A stretch of DNA of 64,000 bases from an uncultured Hellea sp. (lineage in GTDB: Bacteria; Pseudomonadota; Alphaproteobacteria; Caulobacterales; Maricaulaceae). A program made the translations under genes and the position numbers. Positions within the stretch are counted from its first letter, which is position 1; each line of letters opens with the position of its first letter. Where the stretch lies: assembly GCA_938007935.1 (NCBI GenBank), contig CALLMD010000005.1, positions 43,753-107,752 of the forward strand, written 5' to 3'. Shown one piece after another: positions 20,436-29,488 of the stretch. The notes under the pieces were generated by a model. It saw only the letters and a list, made by a program, of their open reading frames with translations, was not told the origin of the DNA and did no database searches.

Positions 20436-22301
20436 TTAGAGCCCAAATGCCTTGGCTGTATGGTAAGTAATGCCTGCTGCCGCATAAGCGAGGACAAAAA
20501 GATATGCGAAGGCAAAGATGGGCCATTTCCATCCATTCGTCTCTTTTTTCATGATTGCGAGGGTTGAAAGACATTGCGGTGCGAAAACAAACCAGGCCAA
20601 AAAGGCCAGCGCTGTCGGCAATGACCAAGCATTTTGTAAGGTCTGAGACAATTTTTCATCCGCATCAGCACCAAGTGCGTAAATTGTTCCCAAAGCCCCG
20701 ACAACAACCTCGCGCGCCGCCATGCCGGGAATAAGGCTTATCGCTATTTCAAGGTTAAACCCTATGGGTTTTAGGACGGGCTCTAAAATTGTTCCTATTT
20801 TGCCCGCAAAAGTCTCTCTAATTGTTGCCGAATTTGCAGGATAACTCGCCAGAAACCAGATAAGAATAGATGTCGGCAAAATAATACGGCCTGCACGGCT
20901 GATAAATATCATGGCTCGTTCCCATAAGCCGCGCAGATAATCCTTAAAAACCGGGGCTTTATAACTGGGCAATTCTATCAAGAGCGTAGATTTAGCGCCT
21001 TTCATCAAAGTTTTCTTGAATAGGAAGGCCATAATCATGGCAAATATTATTCCCACAATGACAAGGCCAAAAGCGACGAGTCCCTGAAGGCTGAAGAGGC
21101 CAACTTTTTGTGCAGGAATAAAAGCCCCAATAATAAGAAAATAAACGGGCCAACGCGCCGAGCAGGTCATTAAAGGCGCGATCAGTATTGTTGTTAGCCT
21201 GTCTTTTTCTTGCTCAATAGTTCGCGCCGCCATGATACCCGGAATGGCGCAGGCAAAGCTTGAGAGGAGCGGAATAAATGCACGCCCATTAAGACCAATT
21301 CTCGCCATTATAGTATCAACTAAGAAAGCCGCGCGCGCCATGTAACCAGAGGCTTCAAGCAGCAAAATGAATGCAAATAGAATGACAATTTGCGGCAAAA
21401 AGACGATAACACTGCCAACGCCCGCGATAATGCCATCAGATAAAAGCGAGCGCATCCAGCCTTCGGGCACAACAGAATTTACACCAGATTGCATCCATCC
21501 GATAATCGCTTCTATGGCCTCTATACCCGGTCCAGACCAGCTATAGACGGCTTGGAACATCACAAACAAAATGCCCAATAGAAGAAGCAATCCCAATACA
21601 GGATGCAGAACAATTTTATCTATGCGCTGGGTAAAGGTCTCGGCTTGCTGAATACGGCTCACCGTACCGCCCGTAATCTGGCGGGCTTTAGCTTGCAAAT
21701 CTTTAAGCGTATCGGCTTCAATTGTTGGCCGCGCAGCAGAACCATGAAGCACATCTCCCGTCCACTCACTCAAAAAATCTAAGAGATGCGCTCGGCCGGA
21801 AGCGCGTACGGCGACACATGAAATGACAGGGACGCCCAACATATCTTCGAGTTGCCCGACATCTATGTCGATCCCATCTCTGGCGGCCATATCCATCATG
21901 TTAAGAACAAGCACCATTGGCAGACCATAATTTTTGGCTTGAAGCACATTATGAAGATGTGTCGTAACTTGGGAGGCGTCCATCATGAAAATCAATCCAT
22001 CAGGGCGCCTTTCGCCTTTTAAATTTCCTCGCACCGCATCAATTGCGACGCGCTCATCCATTGAATGACCGCAATCACCATAAACACCTGGCAAATCTAA
22101 AAGCTCGATTTCTTGTTGATTGGGGAGTGAGAACATCCCCTTACGGTATTCAACCGTGACGCCAGGATAATTGGCAACCTTTGCGCGGCCGCCTGTTAAG
22201 GCATTGAATAAAGATGTTTTTCCGCAATTTGGCGCGCCTAAAAGCGCGAGCCGCGCAATCTTGTTTTTGTCCAAGACGCCGAGTTCAGTCTCATTACGCA
22301 T
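20436..22301 (-). CDS. feoB: Ferrous iron transport protein B
   Basis: FeoB is the inner-membrane Fe(II) transporter with an N-terminal G domain, 621 residues. G motifs are G1 GAPNCGKTS, G2/G3 with NYPGVTVE and DLPGVYG, and G4 NMMD. After a helical linker come two Gate regions (SSFACAIPGIMAARTI near 345; IPGMAAREVVVGALG near 530) and a series of membrane helices. It overlaps feoA by eight bases. It is shorter than E. coli FeoB, with no extended C-terminal tail and no feoC nearby. Likely controlled with feoA by the operator at 22543. Confidence 0.95.
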   Translation of the reverse strand: MRNETELGVLDKNKIARLALLGAPNCGKTSLFNALTGGRAKVANYPGVTVEYRKGMFSLPNQQEIELLDLPGVYGDCGHSMDERVAIDAVRGNLKGERRPDGLIFMMDASQVTTHLHNVLQAKNYGLPMVLVLNMMDMAARDGIDIDVGQLEDMLGVPVISCVAVRASGRAHLLDFLSEWTGDVLHGSAARPTIEADTLKDLQAKARQITGGTVSRIQQAETFTQRIDKIVLHPVLGLLLLLGILFVMFQAVYSWSGPGIEAIEAIIGWMQSGVNSVVPEGWMRSLLSDGIIAGVGSVIVFLPQIVILFAFILLLEASGYMARAAFLVDTIMARIGLNGRAFIPLLSSFACAIPGIMAARTIEQEKDRLTTILIAPLMTCSARWPVYFLIIGAFIPAQKVGLFSLQGLVAFGLVIVGIIFAMIMAFLFKKTLMKGAKSTLLIELPSYKAPVFKDYLRGLWERAMIFISRAGRIILPTSILIWFLASYPANSATIRETFAGKIGTILEPVLKPIGFNLEIAISLIPGMAAREVVVGALGTIYALGADADEKLSQTLQNAWSLPTALAFLAWFVFAPQCLSTLAIMKKETNGWKWPIFAFAYLFVLAYAAAGITYHTAKAFGL

Positions 22302-22530
22302 TTAGAGGTTCCACTAAAACCGCCTGTGCTTCCGCGCTTCGCATTGCGATAAGCGCGCCATTAAGCCTGACCGACATAGGATTTCGTCCGAATAACCCAA
22401 AATGTAAGGCTTCGACGATATCTCCCTCAGCGAAACCGATTTCGCGCAGCCTTGTTTCTTTATCACTGTCATCGGTTTTAAAACCAATAATCCGCGCAGG
22501 TTTGTGCTTGGCGAGTTCACGTAAAGTCAT
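22294..22530 (-). CDS. feoA: Ferrous iron transport protein A
   Basis: FeoA is a small SH3-like cytosolic protein that assists FeoB, here 78 residues from the ATG at 22530 (MTLRELAKHKPARIIGF). The typical LREIGFAEGDIVEALHFG and GRNPMSVRLNGALIAMR segments are present. The frame extends to 22629, but the extra residues have no FeoA similarity and cross the operator, so the shorter start, preceded by TAGG, is chosen. It overlaps feoB by eight bases. Confidence 0.93.
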   Translation of the reverse strand: MTLRELAKHKPARIIGFKTDDSDKETRLREIGFAEGDIVEALHFGLFGRNPMSVRLNGALIAMRSAEAQAVLVEPLNA

Positions 22531-22542
22531 AAAACCTACTAA

Positions 22543-22557
22543 TGCGAATAATTCGCA
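22543..22557. promoter_or_regulatory. Fur-family operator in front of feoAB
   Basis: TGCGAAT-A-ATTCGCA is a perfect 7-1-7 inverted repeat, 13-27 bases upstream of the feoA ATG. The 7-1-7 layout and the AAT-N-ATT centre match Fur-type operators (10 of 14 arm positions agree with TGATAAT-N-ATTATCA), and the position fits iron repression of feoAB. Binding is inferred. Confidence 0.65.
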
Positions 22558-22610
22558 ATAGCAAAAGAAATATCTCCTGAAAAATAGCGACATTTTGCTT
22601 AAAATCATCA

Positions 22611-22639
22611 TAGACAGCCCCAAGGGCATTCCCTATAAC
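22611..22639 (+). promoter_or_regulatory. Sigma-70 promoter of tRNA-Phe
   Basis: TAGACA (22611-22616) and TATAAC (22634-22639) each match the sigma-70 hexamer at five of six positions, with an ideal 17-base spacer, 34 bases before the tRNA 5' end. Confidence 0.6.
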
Positions 22640-22673
22640 GCCGCTTCATTCGCGGATGATTTACCGCGCTTGG

Positions 22674-22749
22674 GCCCGAATAGCTCAGTTGGTAGAGCAA
22701 CGGATTGAAAATCCGTGTGTCCCTGGTTCAAATCCAGGTTCGGGCACCA
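22674..22749 (+). tRNA. tRNA-Phe (anticodon GAA)
   Basis: This is a 76-base tRNA with acceptor stem GCCCGAA/TTCGGGC, D arm GCTC-AGTTGGTA-GAGC, and anticodon stem ACGGA/TCCGT with loop TTGAAAA (anticodon GAA). The T arm is CCTGG-TTCAAAT-CCAGG and the 3' CCA is encoded. All stems close without mismatch. The 3' part of tRNA genes is a common integrase target, and the sequence just downstream looks foreign or scarred. Confidence 0.98.
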
Positions 22750-23253
22750 TTTATTCACCTAACTACCTGTTTTATATAGATATTATATTCCCCCACTTAA
22801 TCCGTCCCTATTTTGGTCCCTAGTTTAAATCTAAACCCTCACTAAATCAGGTCAGTAAATACCGAATCAAATCCAAAGACTTACTCCAAAATTTGCCGTC
22901 ACCTATGGACAGATTTGATACTGGCAAAAAACGGCCACTGTCCAATATCTTGGTTGTATTATTCATGCGTATAACAGCGGACATGAAATTTGCTTATTCA
23001 AACGTTGGTAGTAGTATTTCCGGGGGAATTGATGTTGAAAAAGGTATTACGGTATATACTCATATCAGGCTCATTTCATAGACAATTTTCCCTTATGGGC
23101 CCTACCTCTCCCCCGAAAGGCAAGTTAGTTAATCTTAGGGAAAATCTTGCCGTTGAATTATCAAACCAAGTAAGAACTAGTTCATATGAGCACTTAAAAA
23201 AGACGACCAAAAATATGAGATTGCACGTTCTGTCATTATTAAAAGCTTAAAGA
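22750..23253. other. Gene-poor stretch downstream of tRNA-Phe, possible integration scar
   Basis: This 504-base AT-rich stretch lies between tRNA-Phe and the 3' end of dnaE2. Two overlapping short frames exist (about 22893-23081 and 22990-23250, the latter 86 codons), but neither resembles a family I know and neither has a good ribosome site. Its start carries GTCCCTA repeats of the kind often seen beside tRNA-inserted islands. I see no second copy of the tRNA 3' end in the window, so a complete island cannot be drawn. Confidence 0.5.
22804..22822. repeat. GTCCCTA-TTTTG-GTCCCTA direct repeat near tRNA-Phe
   Basis: Two exact GTCCCTA heptamers (22804-22810 and 22816-22822) spaced 12 bases apart lie 55 bases after the tRNA. 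On the other strand this reads TAGGGACCAAAATAGGGAC, a pattern I associate with integrase arm or attachment regions next to tRNA genes. Confidence 0.5.
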
Positions 23254-26200
23254 TTAATGAAAATCACGACTATAAAAAAGCTTCTTAGATTGCTCGCGCG
23301 GGTGTCTCGCTCCTGCTCCATAATATGCTGAGATATCCTGCCGCTTGGGCTTGTTAGGTACCGCGTCACGCGGCGTCTTATCAGTCATGGGTTTGTCATT
23401 AAGCTGAATAGGCCGTTTACCTTCATCAGCCGTTGCATGCGTCGGGTCAATATTACCACCTGCACTTTCAGTATCTCCTAATGTGTCGAGTAAATAAGAA
23501 AGATCATCAATACGGTTAGCTATCACATGGGTGACAATGCCCTCGCGTTGCAATTTACCCCTGACACGTAATAACCTCCCTGTCATCACAGCCTTACGGG
23601 CCTTAGTGAACATATCTGACCAAACGACGATATTCGAGGTAGCAGTTTCATCTTCAAGCGTAATGAACACAACGCCGCTAGCTGTACCAGGACGTTGACG
23701 CGTGATCACAAGCCCGCTCACATTCACCCATGATTCATCGGGTTTATCACGCAGTTCTGATGCTTTCACTGTTTTGCCTATTCCCTCCTGCAAGAGTTTT
23801 ACCGGATGATCCCTAAGCGTTAGCCGTGTGCTGACATAATCCTCAAAGACTTCTTCAGCAGGGCTCATCTTAGGAAGATCTATGCTAGTCTCAATCACCC
23901 CTTCACCGTGCTGTTCAAATAACGGCAATGGTTTATCACCGCTAAGACCTTTCACCTGCCAAAGAGCATCTCTGCGGTTAAGACCATGGGCGGCAAATGC
24001 ATCTGCCTTTGCTAATAATGAAAGCGCTCGTTTTTTAAGTCCTGCTCGCCGCCATACTGTATCTATAGAGCGGTATCCGTTCCCGCGCGCGACAGATAAC
24101 CATAACCCGTCTTCTTCTTTAAATCCTTTAATTTGACGAAAACCCAAACGTAAGGCGAGCTGGCCATTGCCTGCAGGCTCGAGCACATTATCCCAATAAC
24201 TTTGCTCTACGCAGATTGGACGAACCACAACATCATGCCATCTTACGCCTCCAACTATCTGAGCGGGCGCGTAAAACCCCATGGGCTGTGAGTTCAGAAG
24301 AGCTGCAGCAAATATTTCCGGGTGGTGACACTTAATCCATGCCGAGGCATAAACGAGTAAGGCAAAACTAGCTGCATGGCTCTCTGGAAATCCATATCCA
24401 GAAAATCCAACGAGTTGTCTAAAAACGGCTTCGGCAAAATCATGTTCATATCCATTCTCCAAACACCCGGTCACGAACCTGTCATGAAACTGGTCAAGCG
24501 ACCCTACCCCTCGAAAAGCACCTAATGCTCTACGAAGCTGGTCGGCTTCTGTTGGCGTGAACCTAGCAGCAACAACTGCTATCTGCATGACCTGCTCTTG
24601 GAAAAGCGGTACTCCCAAGGTTTTACCCAATATGGGAATGAGATCATCCGAAGGGTAAACGACAGGCTCCTCCCCTCGTCTGCGCCTTAAATAAGGGTGG
24701 ACCATGTCTCCTTGGATGGGTCCGGGCCTAATGATGGCAACTTGAATGACAAGATCATAAAAACAGCGAGGGCGCATTCTGGGTAAAAAGTTCATTTGGG
24801 CGCGGGACTCAACTTGAAACAACCCAACGCTATCAGCCACACAAAGCATGTCGTAAACTTTGGGATCGCCTTGCGGCAACGTAGCTAATGTGTAGCGCTC
24901 CCCTTTCCAATCCGCGAGCATAGCAAAAGCTTTGCGTAGGCAGGACAGCATACCAAGACCAAGCACATCAAGTTTTAGCATCCCCATAAGATTAATATCG
25001 TCCTTATCCCATTCAATGACGGTGCGGTCTTTCATCGCCGCATTTTCAACAGGGCACAATTCATCAAGGCGGTCCGCCGTAATGACAAATCCTCCAGGGT
25101 GTTGGGAGAGATGGCGCGGAAATCCAATCAGTTCATGTATAAGCTTCATGGTCTGCGCCATGCGTTTATCATTGATATTCAGGCCTGCAGCAGCAACACG
25201 TTCTTCTGCAATTTCCTTATTGGACCAACCCCAAACCTGTGATGATAAGGCTGAGACTGCATCTTCTGACAAACCCATGGCTTTGCCAACTTCACGAATG
25301 GCTCCTCGCGTCCTAAAATGTGTAACGGTCGAGCATAAGCCAGCCCGATGCCTCCCAAACTTTTCATAGATATGCTGGATAACTTCTTCACGGCGTTCAT
25401 GCTCAAAGTCGACATCAATATCAGGCGGTTCATTTCTGACTTCTGATATAAACCGCTCAAACACCATTGAGATCGTTTCAGGCGAAGCTTCAGTTATTCC
25501 AAGAGAATAACAGACAACGGAGTTTGCCGCAGAGCCGCGGCCCTGACAGAGAATGTTTTTTGAACGGGCAAAAGCGACAATATCGTTGACCGTTAGAAAA
25601 TAGCGCGCATATTCAAGCTGCTTAATGACAGCTAACTCTTTTTCGGCCATGGCCTGAACCCATAAAGGCACGCCATCTGGATAACGCCATTTTAGTCCTT
25701 CTTCTGATAGTCGGCGCAGCCGATTATCAGCCTGCTCTCCGTCAAGAACTTCATCGGGATACTCATATTTAAGTTCATCCAAACTAAAAGAGGCTCGGTT
25801 CATTATCTCAATTGTGTTTGATATGGCGTCAGGAAAGTCTTTAAACAGATGGCGCATTTCAAACTCTGACTTGAGCCGCCGTTCTGCATTGGGTAGCGCG
25901 AAATGTCCGAGTGTATCAATTTTGCGCTTCTCTCTAATGCAGGAGAGAATATCCGCCAGCCGCTTTCGCGAGCCATGATGCATAATCGGATTACCCAAAG
26001 CGGTTATGGGAAGGTTATGTCGTGTGGCAATATCAGCGCGTTCTTGAAAACTCCAAATGTCATATCCATCATATTTTGGAGTCAAGCCGATAAAGAGATC
26101 CGGCGCGAACATTTCCTTTAACTGCGGGATGGCGTTTGTAAGGTGTTTTCGGCCAGCTATAATAAGAACACAATCTGCGCCCCACTCTATAACATCTGAC

Positions 26201-26523
26201 AGGCTTAGTTCGCATTTGCCTTTAGTCGTACGGCGCTTACCAGTTGTGAGTAGACGGCACAAATTAGCATAACCAGAACGGCCTTTCGGATAAGCCAAAA
26301 TATCAGGTCCGTCCGTCAAAACTAGGCGCACACCAACGATATATTTGAGGCCCAATTCTTTGGCCGCTGCATGGCCGCGCACAATGCCGGCAAAGCTGTT
26401 AACATCAGTTATAGCAAGCGCTACAAGGCCAAGAGATTTAGCCCGATCTGCGAGTTCATGTGCGTGAGAAGCGCCTGTTAGGAACGTAAAATTACTAATG
26501 GCTGAAAGCTCGGCATAGCTCAT
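23254..26523 (-). CDS. dnaE2: Error-prone DNA polymerase DnaE2 (ImuC)
   Basis: This is a C-family polymerase for SOS translesion synthesis, about 1089 residues, acting with ImuA and ImuB. The N-terminal PHP domain begins MSYAELSAISNFTFLTGASH with ALAITDVNSFAG. Polymerase carboxylates lie in PPDIDVDFEHERREEV near residue 390, with GRGSAANSVVCYSLGIT just before. FQEQVMQIAV, the HhH region, and an OB-fold (SGLVITRQRPGTASGVVFITLEDE) follow near the end. The ATG at 26523 overlaps the imuB stop as ATGA and has GGAAGG upstream; the longer frame to 26598 lies inside imuB. It is the third gene of the LexA-controlled cassette. Confidence 0.95.
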   Translation of the reverse strand: MSYAELSAISNFTFLTGASHAHELADRAKSLGLVALAITDVNSFAGIVRGHAAAKELGLKYIVGVRLVLTDGPDILAYPKGRSGYANLCRLLTTGKRRTTKGKCELSLSDVIEWGADCVLIIAGRKHLTNAIPQLKEMFAPDLFIGLTPKYDGYDIWSFQERADIATRHNLPITALGNPIMHHGSRKRLADILSCIREKRKIDTLGHFALPNAERRLKSEFEMRHLFKDFPDAISNTIEIMNRASFSLDELKYEYPDEVLDGEQADNRLRRLSEEGLKWRYPDGVPLWVQAMAEKELAVIKQLEYARYFLTVNDIVAFARSKNILCQGRGSAANSVVCYSLGITEASPETISMVFERFISEVRNEPPDIDVDFEHERREEVIQHIYEKFGRHRAGLCSTVTHFRTRGAIREVGKAMGLSEDAVSALSSQVWGWSNKEIAEERVAAAGLNINDKRMAQTMKLIHELIGFPRHLSQHPGGFVITADRLDELCPVENAAMKDRTVIEWDKDDINLMGMLKLDVLGLGMLSCLRKAFAMLADWKGERYTLATLPQGDPKVYDMLCVADSVGLFQVESRAQMNFLPRMRPRCFYDLVIQVAIIRPGPIQGDMVHPYLRRRRGEEPVVYPSDDLIPILGKTLGVPLFQEQVMQIAVVAARFTPTEADQLRRALGAFRGVGSLDQFHDRFVTGCLENGYEHDFAEAVFRQLVGFSGYGFPESHAASFALLVYASAWIKCHHPEIFAAALLNSQPMGFYAPAQIVGGVRWHDVVVRPICVEQSYWDNVLEPAGNGQLALRLGFRQIKGFKEEDGLWLSVARGNGYRSIDTVWRRAGLKKRALSLLAKADAFAAHGLNRRDALWQVKGLSGDKPLPLFEQHGEGVIETSIDLPKMSPAEEVFEDYVSTRLTLRDHPVKLLQEGIGKTVKASELRDKPDESWVNVSGLVITRQRPGTASGVVFITLEDETATSNIVVWSDMFTKARKAVMTGRLLRVRGKLQREGIVTHVIANRIDDLSYLLDTLGDTESAGGNIDPTHATADEGKRPIQLNDKPMTDKTPRDAVPNKPKRQDISAYYGAGARHPREQSKKLFYSRDFH

Positions 26524-28022
26524 AAGAACCTTCCAACCACAAACCAATCTGGAGGATGAGTAGATGAGCTTTGAGGACTTGGATAACTCATCAACCAAAG
26601 TCGCGAGCCCTTGTCTGTTTCAACCACCCAATAATCTTTAACTTCATCTTGAATATCTTTCCACCATTCTGATGACAGACGTTCAGGGCCATGAGCTGTA
26701 TGGGTTCCATATTCTCCCTTTCGCCACTCAAAAGCTTTGGGCGGCCTACCAGGCACGACTGTTCGAATCCTTTCAGGTCTAAATATCCTTAGCGGCCTAT
26801 GGCGTGCAGGGTCTGGCCACTGCGTTATAGCTCTTGAATCAGTTGCTTCAATTGTCGTAAATTCACGTTCAGGCAAATGACTGTCTTGCGGTATAAAACG
26901 CCGTACACGATCAAATCCGAGGCGATTGCCAAGCGTGGTGATCACTTGCGACAAATCTTCTAAGGCGTCTTGCTCCTCCCCGCCAAAAATCCGTTGCCGC
27001 GCCCTAATAGGTTCCAGAGTATCTGCCGCCAACCGCAACCAATCAGCGCCAAATTTGATTTTGAGACCTTCAAGCGGACGCTCAAATTGCCGCTTAACTT
27101 TGCCCGCATCAAAGCACGGCCTTGCAAAGCCAATACTGAGGACATGTTCTCCTCTATCCACGCACCTAACTGTAAGATGAAATTGCCGAGCGCCAAGCCT
27201 AGCAGCTTCCAGCCTTGAGCAAACAGACTTTGTGAGGCGAGTGTTCACTTCATTCAAATCTGACTTAAGCCCAATAGGTTCGGGCAAATTCATTCGCGCA
27301 GCAAAAATAGGATCAGCCACCATAGGGGAAACAGGGTCAGGCGTTTGGCCCAGTGTTTTTGAAAGTGCTTGAACGAGATCAAGTCCAAATCGTCGAGCTA
27401 GTTCTGAATGTTTAATCGTGTAAAGTTGCCCCACGGTTTTAAGACCCACACGCCTAAGATCATTTGAGACTTTCGCGGCAATGCCTAACGCCTCAACGGG
27501 TAAGGATTTCAGGTCTTCCTTAACGCAGCCCTGCATAGATGTGGATATCGTCTTTGGGTTATGCCTCGATAATGCTCGTGCAGCCCTCTTTGTATCAGCA
27601 ATACCAATCTTAGCGGCTATCTGCATATGAGAGAGCTTATCAAAAGCATAACGGGCCATTGAAGCTTCTCCGCCAAACAGATGCGAGCAACCCGTCGCGT
27701 CTAAGATAAGCCCATCTGGACTATCTATGGTTATCCAAGGCGACAATCGGTCTGCCCATCTTCTCAAAGCACGGAGCAGCATATCCTCACGCATAGCATC
27801 CGCTTTTTCTGTCAAAAGCTCGGGACAAATAGCGCGAGCATCAGCTACAGACATGCCCTCCCGAAGCCCTGCCTCCCGAGCCTCAGGCGTCATATTGGTT
27901 AAGCGCAGAGCACCTTTAATCTCAGTAATAATTGCAAAGGCGGCGTCAATACGCGGGTCGCCTAAACGAGTTCTGCGGTCAAGCGGCAGTTGCGGAAACC
28001 ATATGGACATTATGCGTCTCAT
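26520..28022 (-). CDS. imuB: ImuB, inactive Y-family polymerase-like mutasome protein
   Basis: ImuB is the Y-family-like hub of the ImuA-ImuB-DnaE2 mutasome, 500 residues. The N-terminus reads MSIWFPQLPLDRR where true Y-family polymerases have the metal-binding D-x-D, so catalysis is absent as is normal for ImuB. The palm, fingers and little-finger outline is still recognisable (SPDGLILDATGCSHLFGGE, GIADTKRAARALSRH, LPVEALGIAAKVSNDLRRVGLKTVGQL). The ATG at 28022 has AGGAGGGGAG before it. It overlaps imuA by 44 bases and dnaE2 by four. Confidence 0.93.
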   Translation of the reverse strand: MRRIMSIWFPQLPLDRRTRLGDPRIDAAFAIITEIKGALRLTNMTPEAREAGLREGMSVADARAICPELLTEKADAMREDMLLRALRRWADRLSPWITIDSPDGLILDATGCSHLFGGEASMARYAFDKLSHMQIAAKIGIADTKRAARALSRHNPKTISTSMQGCVKEDLKSLPVEALGIAAKVSNDLRRVGLKTVGQLYTIKHSELARRFGLDLVQALSKTLGQTPDPVSPMVADPIFAARMNLPEPIGLKSDLNEVNTRLTKSVCSRLEAARLGARQFHLTVRCVDRGEHVLSIGFARPCFDAGKVKRQFERPLEGLKIKFGADWLRLAADTLEPIRARQRIFGGEEQDALEDLSQVITTLGNRLGFDRVRRFIPQDSHLPEREFTTIEATDSRAITQWPDPARHRPLRIFRPERIRTVVPGRPPKAFEWRKGEYGTHTAHGPERLSSEWWKDIQDEVKDYWVVETDKGSRLWLMSYPSPQSSSTHPPDWFVVGRFL

Positions 28023-28587
28023 TCTCCCCTCCTATCCACTTGACCGACCAACGCCCCACAGGACCCGACTTGTTTTTTGTAATCTCCCATATCCATGGCC
28101 CCGGCGCGCGGGCATCATTAGCAACATCTCCCCGCCGCATTTGCGGCTCACATATCCATCGTGTTTGAGAGGCGGAAGATTGAGCACGGCGCCCAATTAA
28201 AATGAGCCCTAGCCCTCGTCCCTCTTCTGCTGCGAGTTGAAGTCTTCGGCTTTCTCGAAGGTCTGGGCCTATATGAAGTTCGGTAATCGTCAGCGCCGCT
28301 CCTTTTGAGCGCAGCACTTGCTCTGCGGCCCAGAGCACTTCTTTACGGTTTGCGCCTTCCGTTAGAACAATACGAGTGGGATCAATGAAGTTCTTAAGTG
28401 CTGTTGGCGTTATAGATCCGACATCACGCGCGCGGCCAATCCACACAATGGGGCCTGCTATTTTAGCTGCCATCATCACAGCAAAGCTATCACATGCCTG
28501 CCCCATGACTTCATGTACGCGCCCGCGCTGGAGAGACAGCTCATCGGTGAGCCAGATAGGCTCTGTATTGAGAATTGACTTTTTCAT
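27979..28587 (-). CDS. imuA: ImuA, RecA-like mutasome accessory protein
   Basis: ImuA is the RecA/SulA-like first gene of the mutagenesis cassette, 202 residues. The core GRVHEVMGQACDSFAVMMAAKIAGPIVWIGR resembles the RecA ATPase core but has no intact Walker A lysine loop. Later features typical of alphaproteobacterial ImuA are EVLWAAEQVLRSKGAALTI and the C-terminal TRWICEPQ and GPWIWEI segments. The ATG at 28587 lies only four bases from the LexA box, so LexA bound there would block transcription of all three genes. Confidence 0.88.
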   Translation of the reverse strand: MKKSILNTEPIWLTDELSLQRGRVHEVMGQACDSFAVMMAAKIAGPIVWIGRARDVGSITPTALKNFIDPTRIVLTEGANRKEVLWAAEQVLRSKGAALTITELHIGPDLRESRRLQLAAEEGRGLGLILIGRRAQSSASQTRWICEPQMRRGDVANDARAPGPWIWEITKNKSGPVGRWSVKWIGGENETHNVHMVSATAA

Positions 28588-28590
28588 AAT

Positions 28591-28605
28591 GTTCTGTATT
28601 TGTTC
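28591..28605 (-). promoter_or_regulatory. LexA (SOS) box of the imuA-imuB-dnaE2 operon
   Basis: GTTC-TGTATTT-GTTC on the + strand is an exact alphaproteobacterial LexA box (GTTC-N7-GTTC; on the coding strand GAAC-N7-GAAC). It sits immediately upstream of the imuA start codon. Confidence 0.9.
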
Positions 28606-29488
28606 TTATCTTTGAAAAAGAGTCAAGAGGCATAGGAATAAAATCTTAAGCGTTTGAAGTAGTTATAATTTTAGCTGGGGATAATTTAGCAATAGAAATG
28701 GCATTCGGGCAGGCAAGTATACGAAGACGTTCAAACTCGCACAGCTCGCCGGACCTGCCAGACTATTATGTTCGCATTTGTGAAAGCCCGTTACATTCAT
28801 GTCTTTGAGCCGGAGCATCTGGACTTCTAGAAACTTTCCAAAACCTCTCCCACAATGCTCAATGCCTTTACGTCCGTATAGCTGGCCGAAAAAGCCGAAT
28901 ATTTGATACGCATAAATTCAAATATCTAAAAATCACTGACATTCCAGCTGCCTGCGTAGCTTAGAATGCTCAGACTTTATTGGTTCCCTACCCCAAACCA
29001 TTACCGAGAATGTCTTTCTGCTATGACTAAGCCTGATTTGATAGCGTTGGAAGGCCTGTCTTCAAAAGCCAATACATATATCGGAAAATCCAAGTCTCAA
29101 GACCAGACTTACGCATCATCCGGTAAAGCCCACCTCCATCGTTATACCTTCCGGCGCCACGTAGGCCTTTGACCAATTCGATTCAGTTTATGTCTTGCTA
29201 CAGCCATTTAGCTCCATGCCCTATCAATTCCGGCTGAGGAAACTTGAAATCGGTCACTAGTTTGGATTGAACAACTGTGAACGACAAGAAACAAATACAG
29301 CAAAAAACCATTTTAAGCTATTGTTTTACAAGACTATTTAAAACCAAATGAAGCTCTGAAAAACAACCGTAGAGTTACAGGTCTGGCGGCCATTTATAAG
29401 TATTCAACATCCTTATTGAAAGGTCTAAATAAACCTTATCCATAGCATCTTTGTTTGAGAGTAGGTCGTAAATGCTTATAGCTTGAAT
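28606..29488. other. Gene-poor stretch between the mutasome and sox operons
   Basis: This holds about 880 bases without an intact gene. The minus strand carries a decayed integrase segment (29027-29182, listed separately) and further stop-broken sequence towards 28640. The right end, from about 29250, is AT-rich and presumably contains the promoter of the sox operon, but no hexamer pair is convincing. Confidence 0.6.
29027..29182 (-). pseudogene. Decayed tyrosine-recombinase (P4-type integrase) N-terminal fragment
   Basis: Between a TGA and a TAG, the minus strand reads VKGLRGAGRYNDGGGLYRMM (residue order kept) followed by RKSGLETWIFRYMYWLL. This is the DUF4102-type arm of P4-family integrases, whose consensus is GRYxDGGGLYLxVxxxGxxxWxFRY. 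No start, no catalytic domain and several stops are seen around it, so it is a remnant. A possible continuation after a frameshift towards 28933 is too weak to claim. Confidence 0.55.

Noticed and set aside
22990..23250. 86-codon frame after tRNA-Phe as a possible small gene
   Set aside because: No ribosome site, no recognised family, and a competing overlapping frame; described only within the spacer.
27727..28200. 157-codon plus-strand frame opposite imuA/imuB
   Set aside because: Antisense to two overlapping genes with strong family support.
28640..28800. Minus-strand segment ending AKLSPAKIITTSNA as part of the integrase remnant
   Set aside because: No integrase motif is visible and the frame is short; it may be chance.
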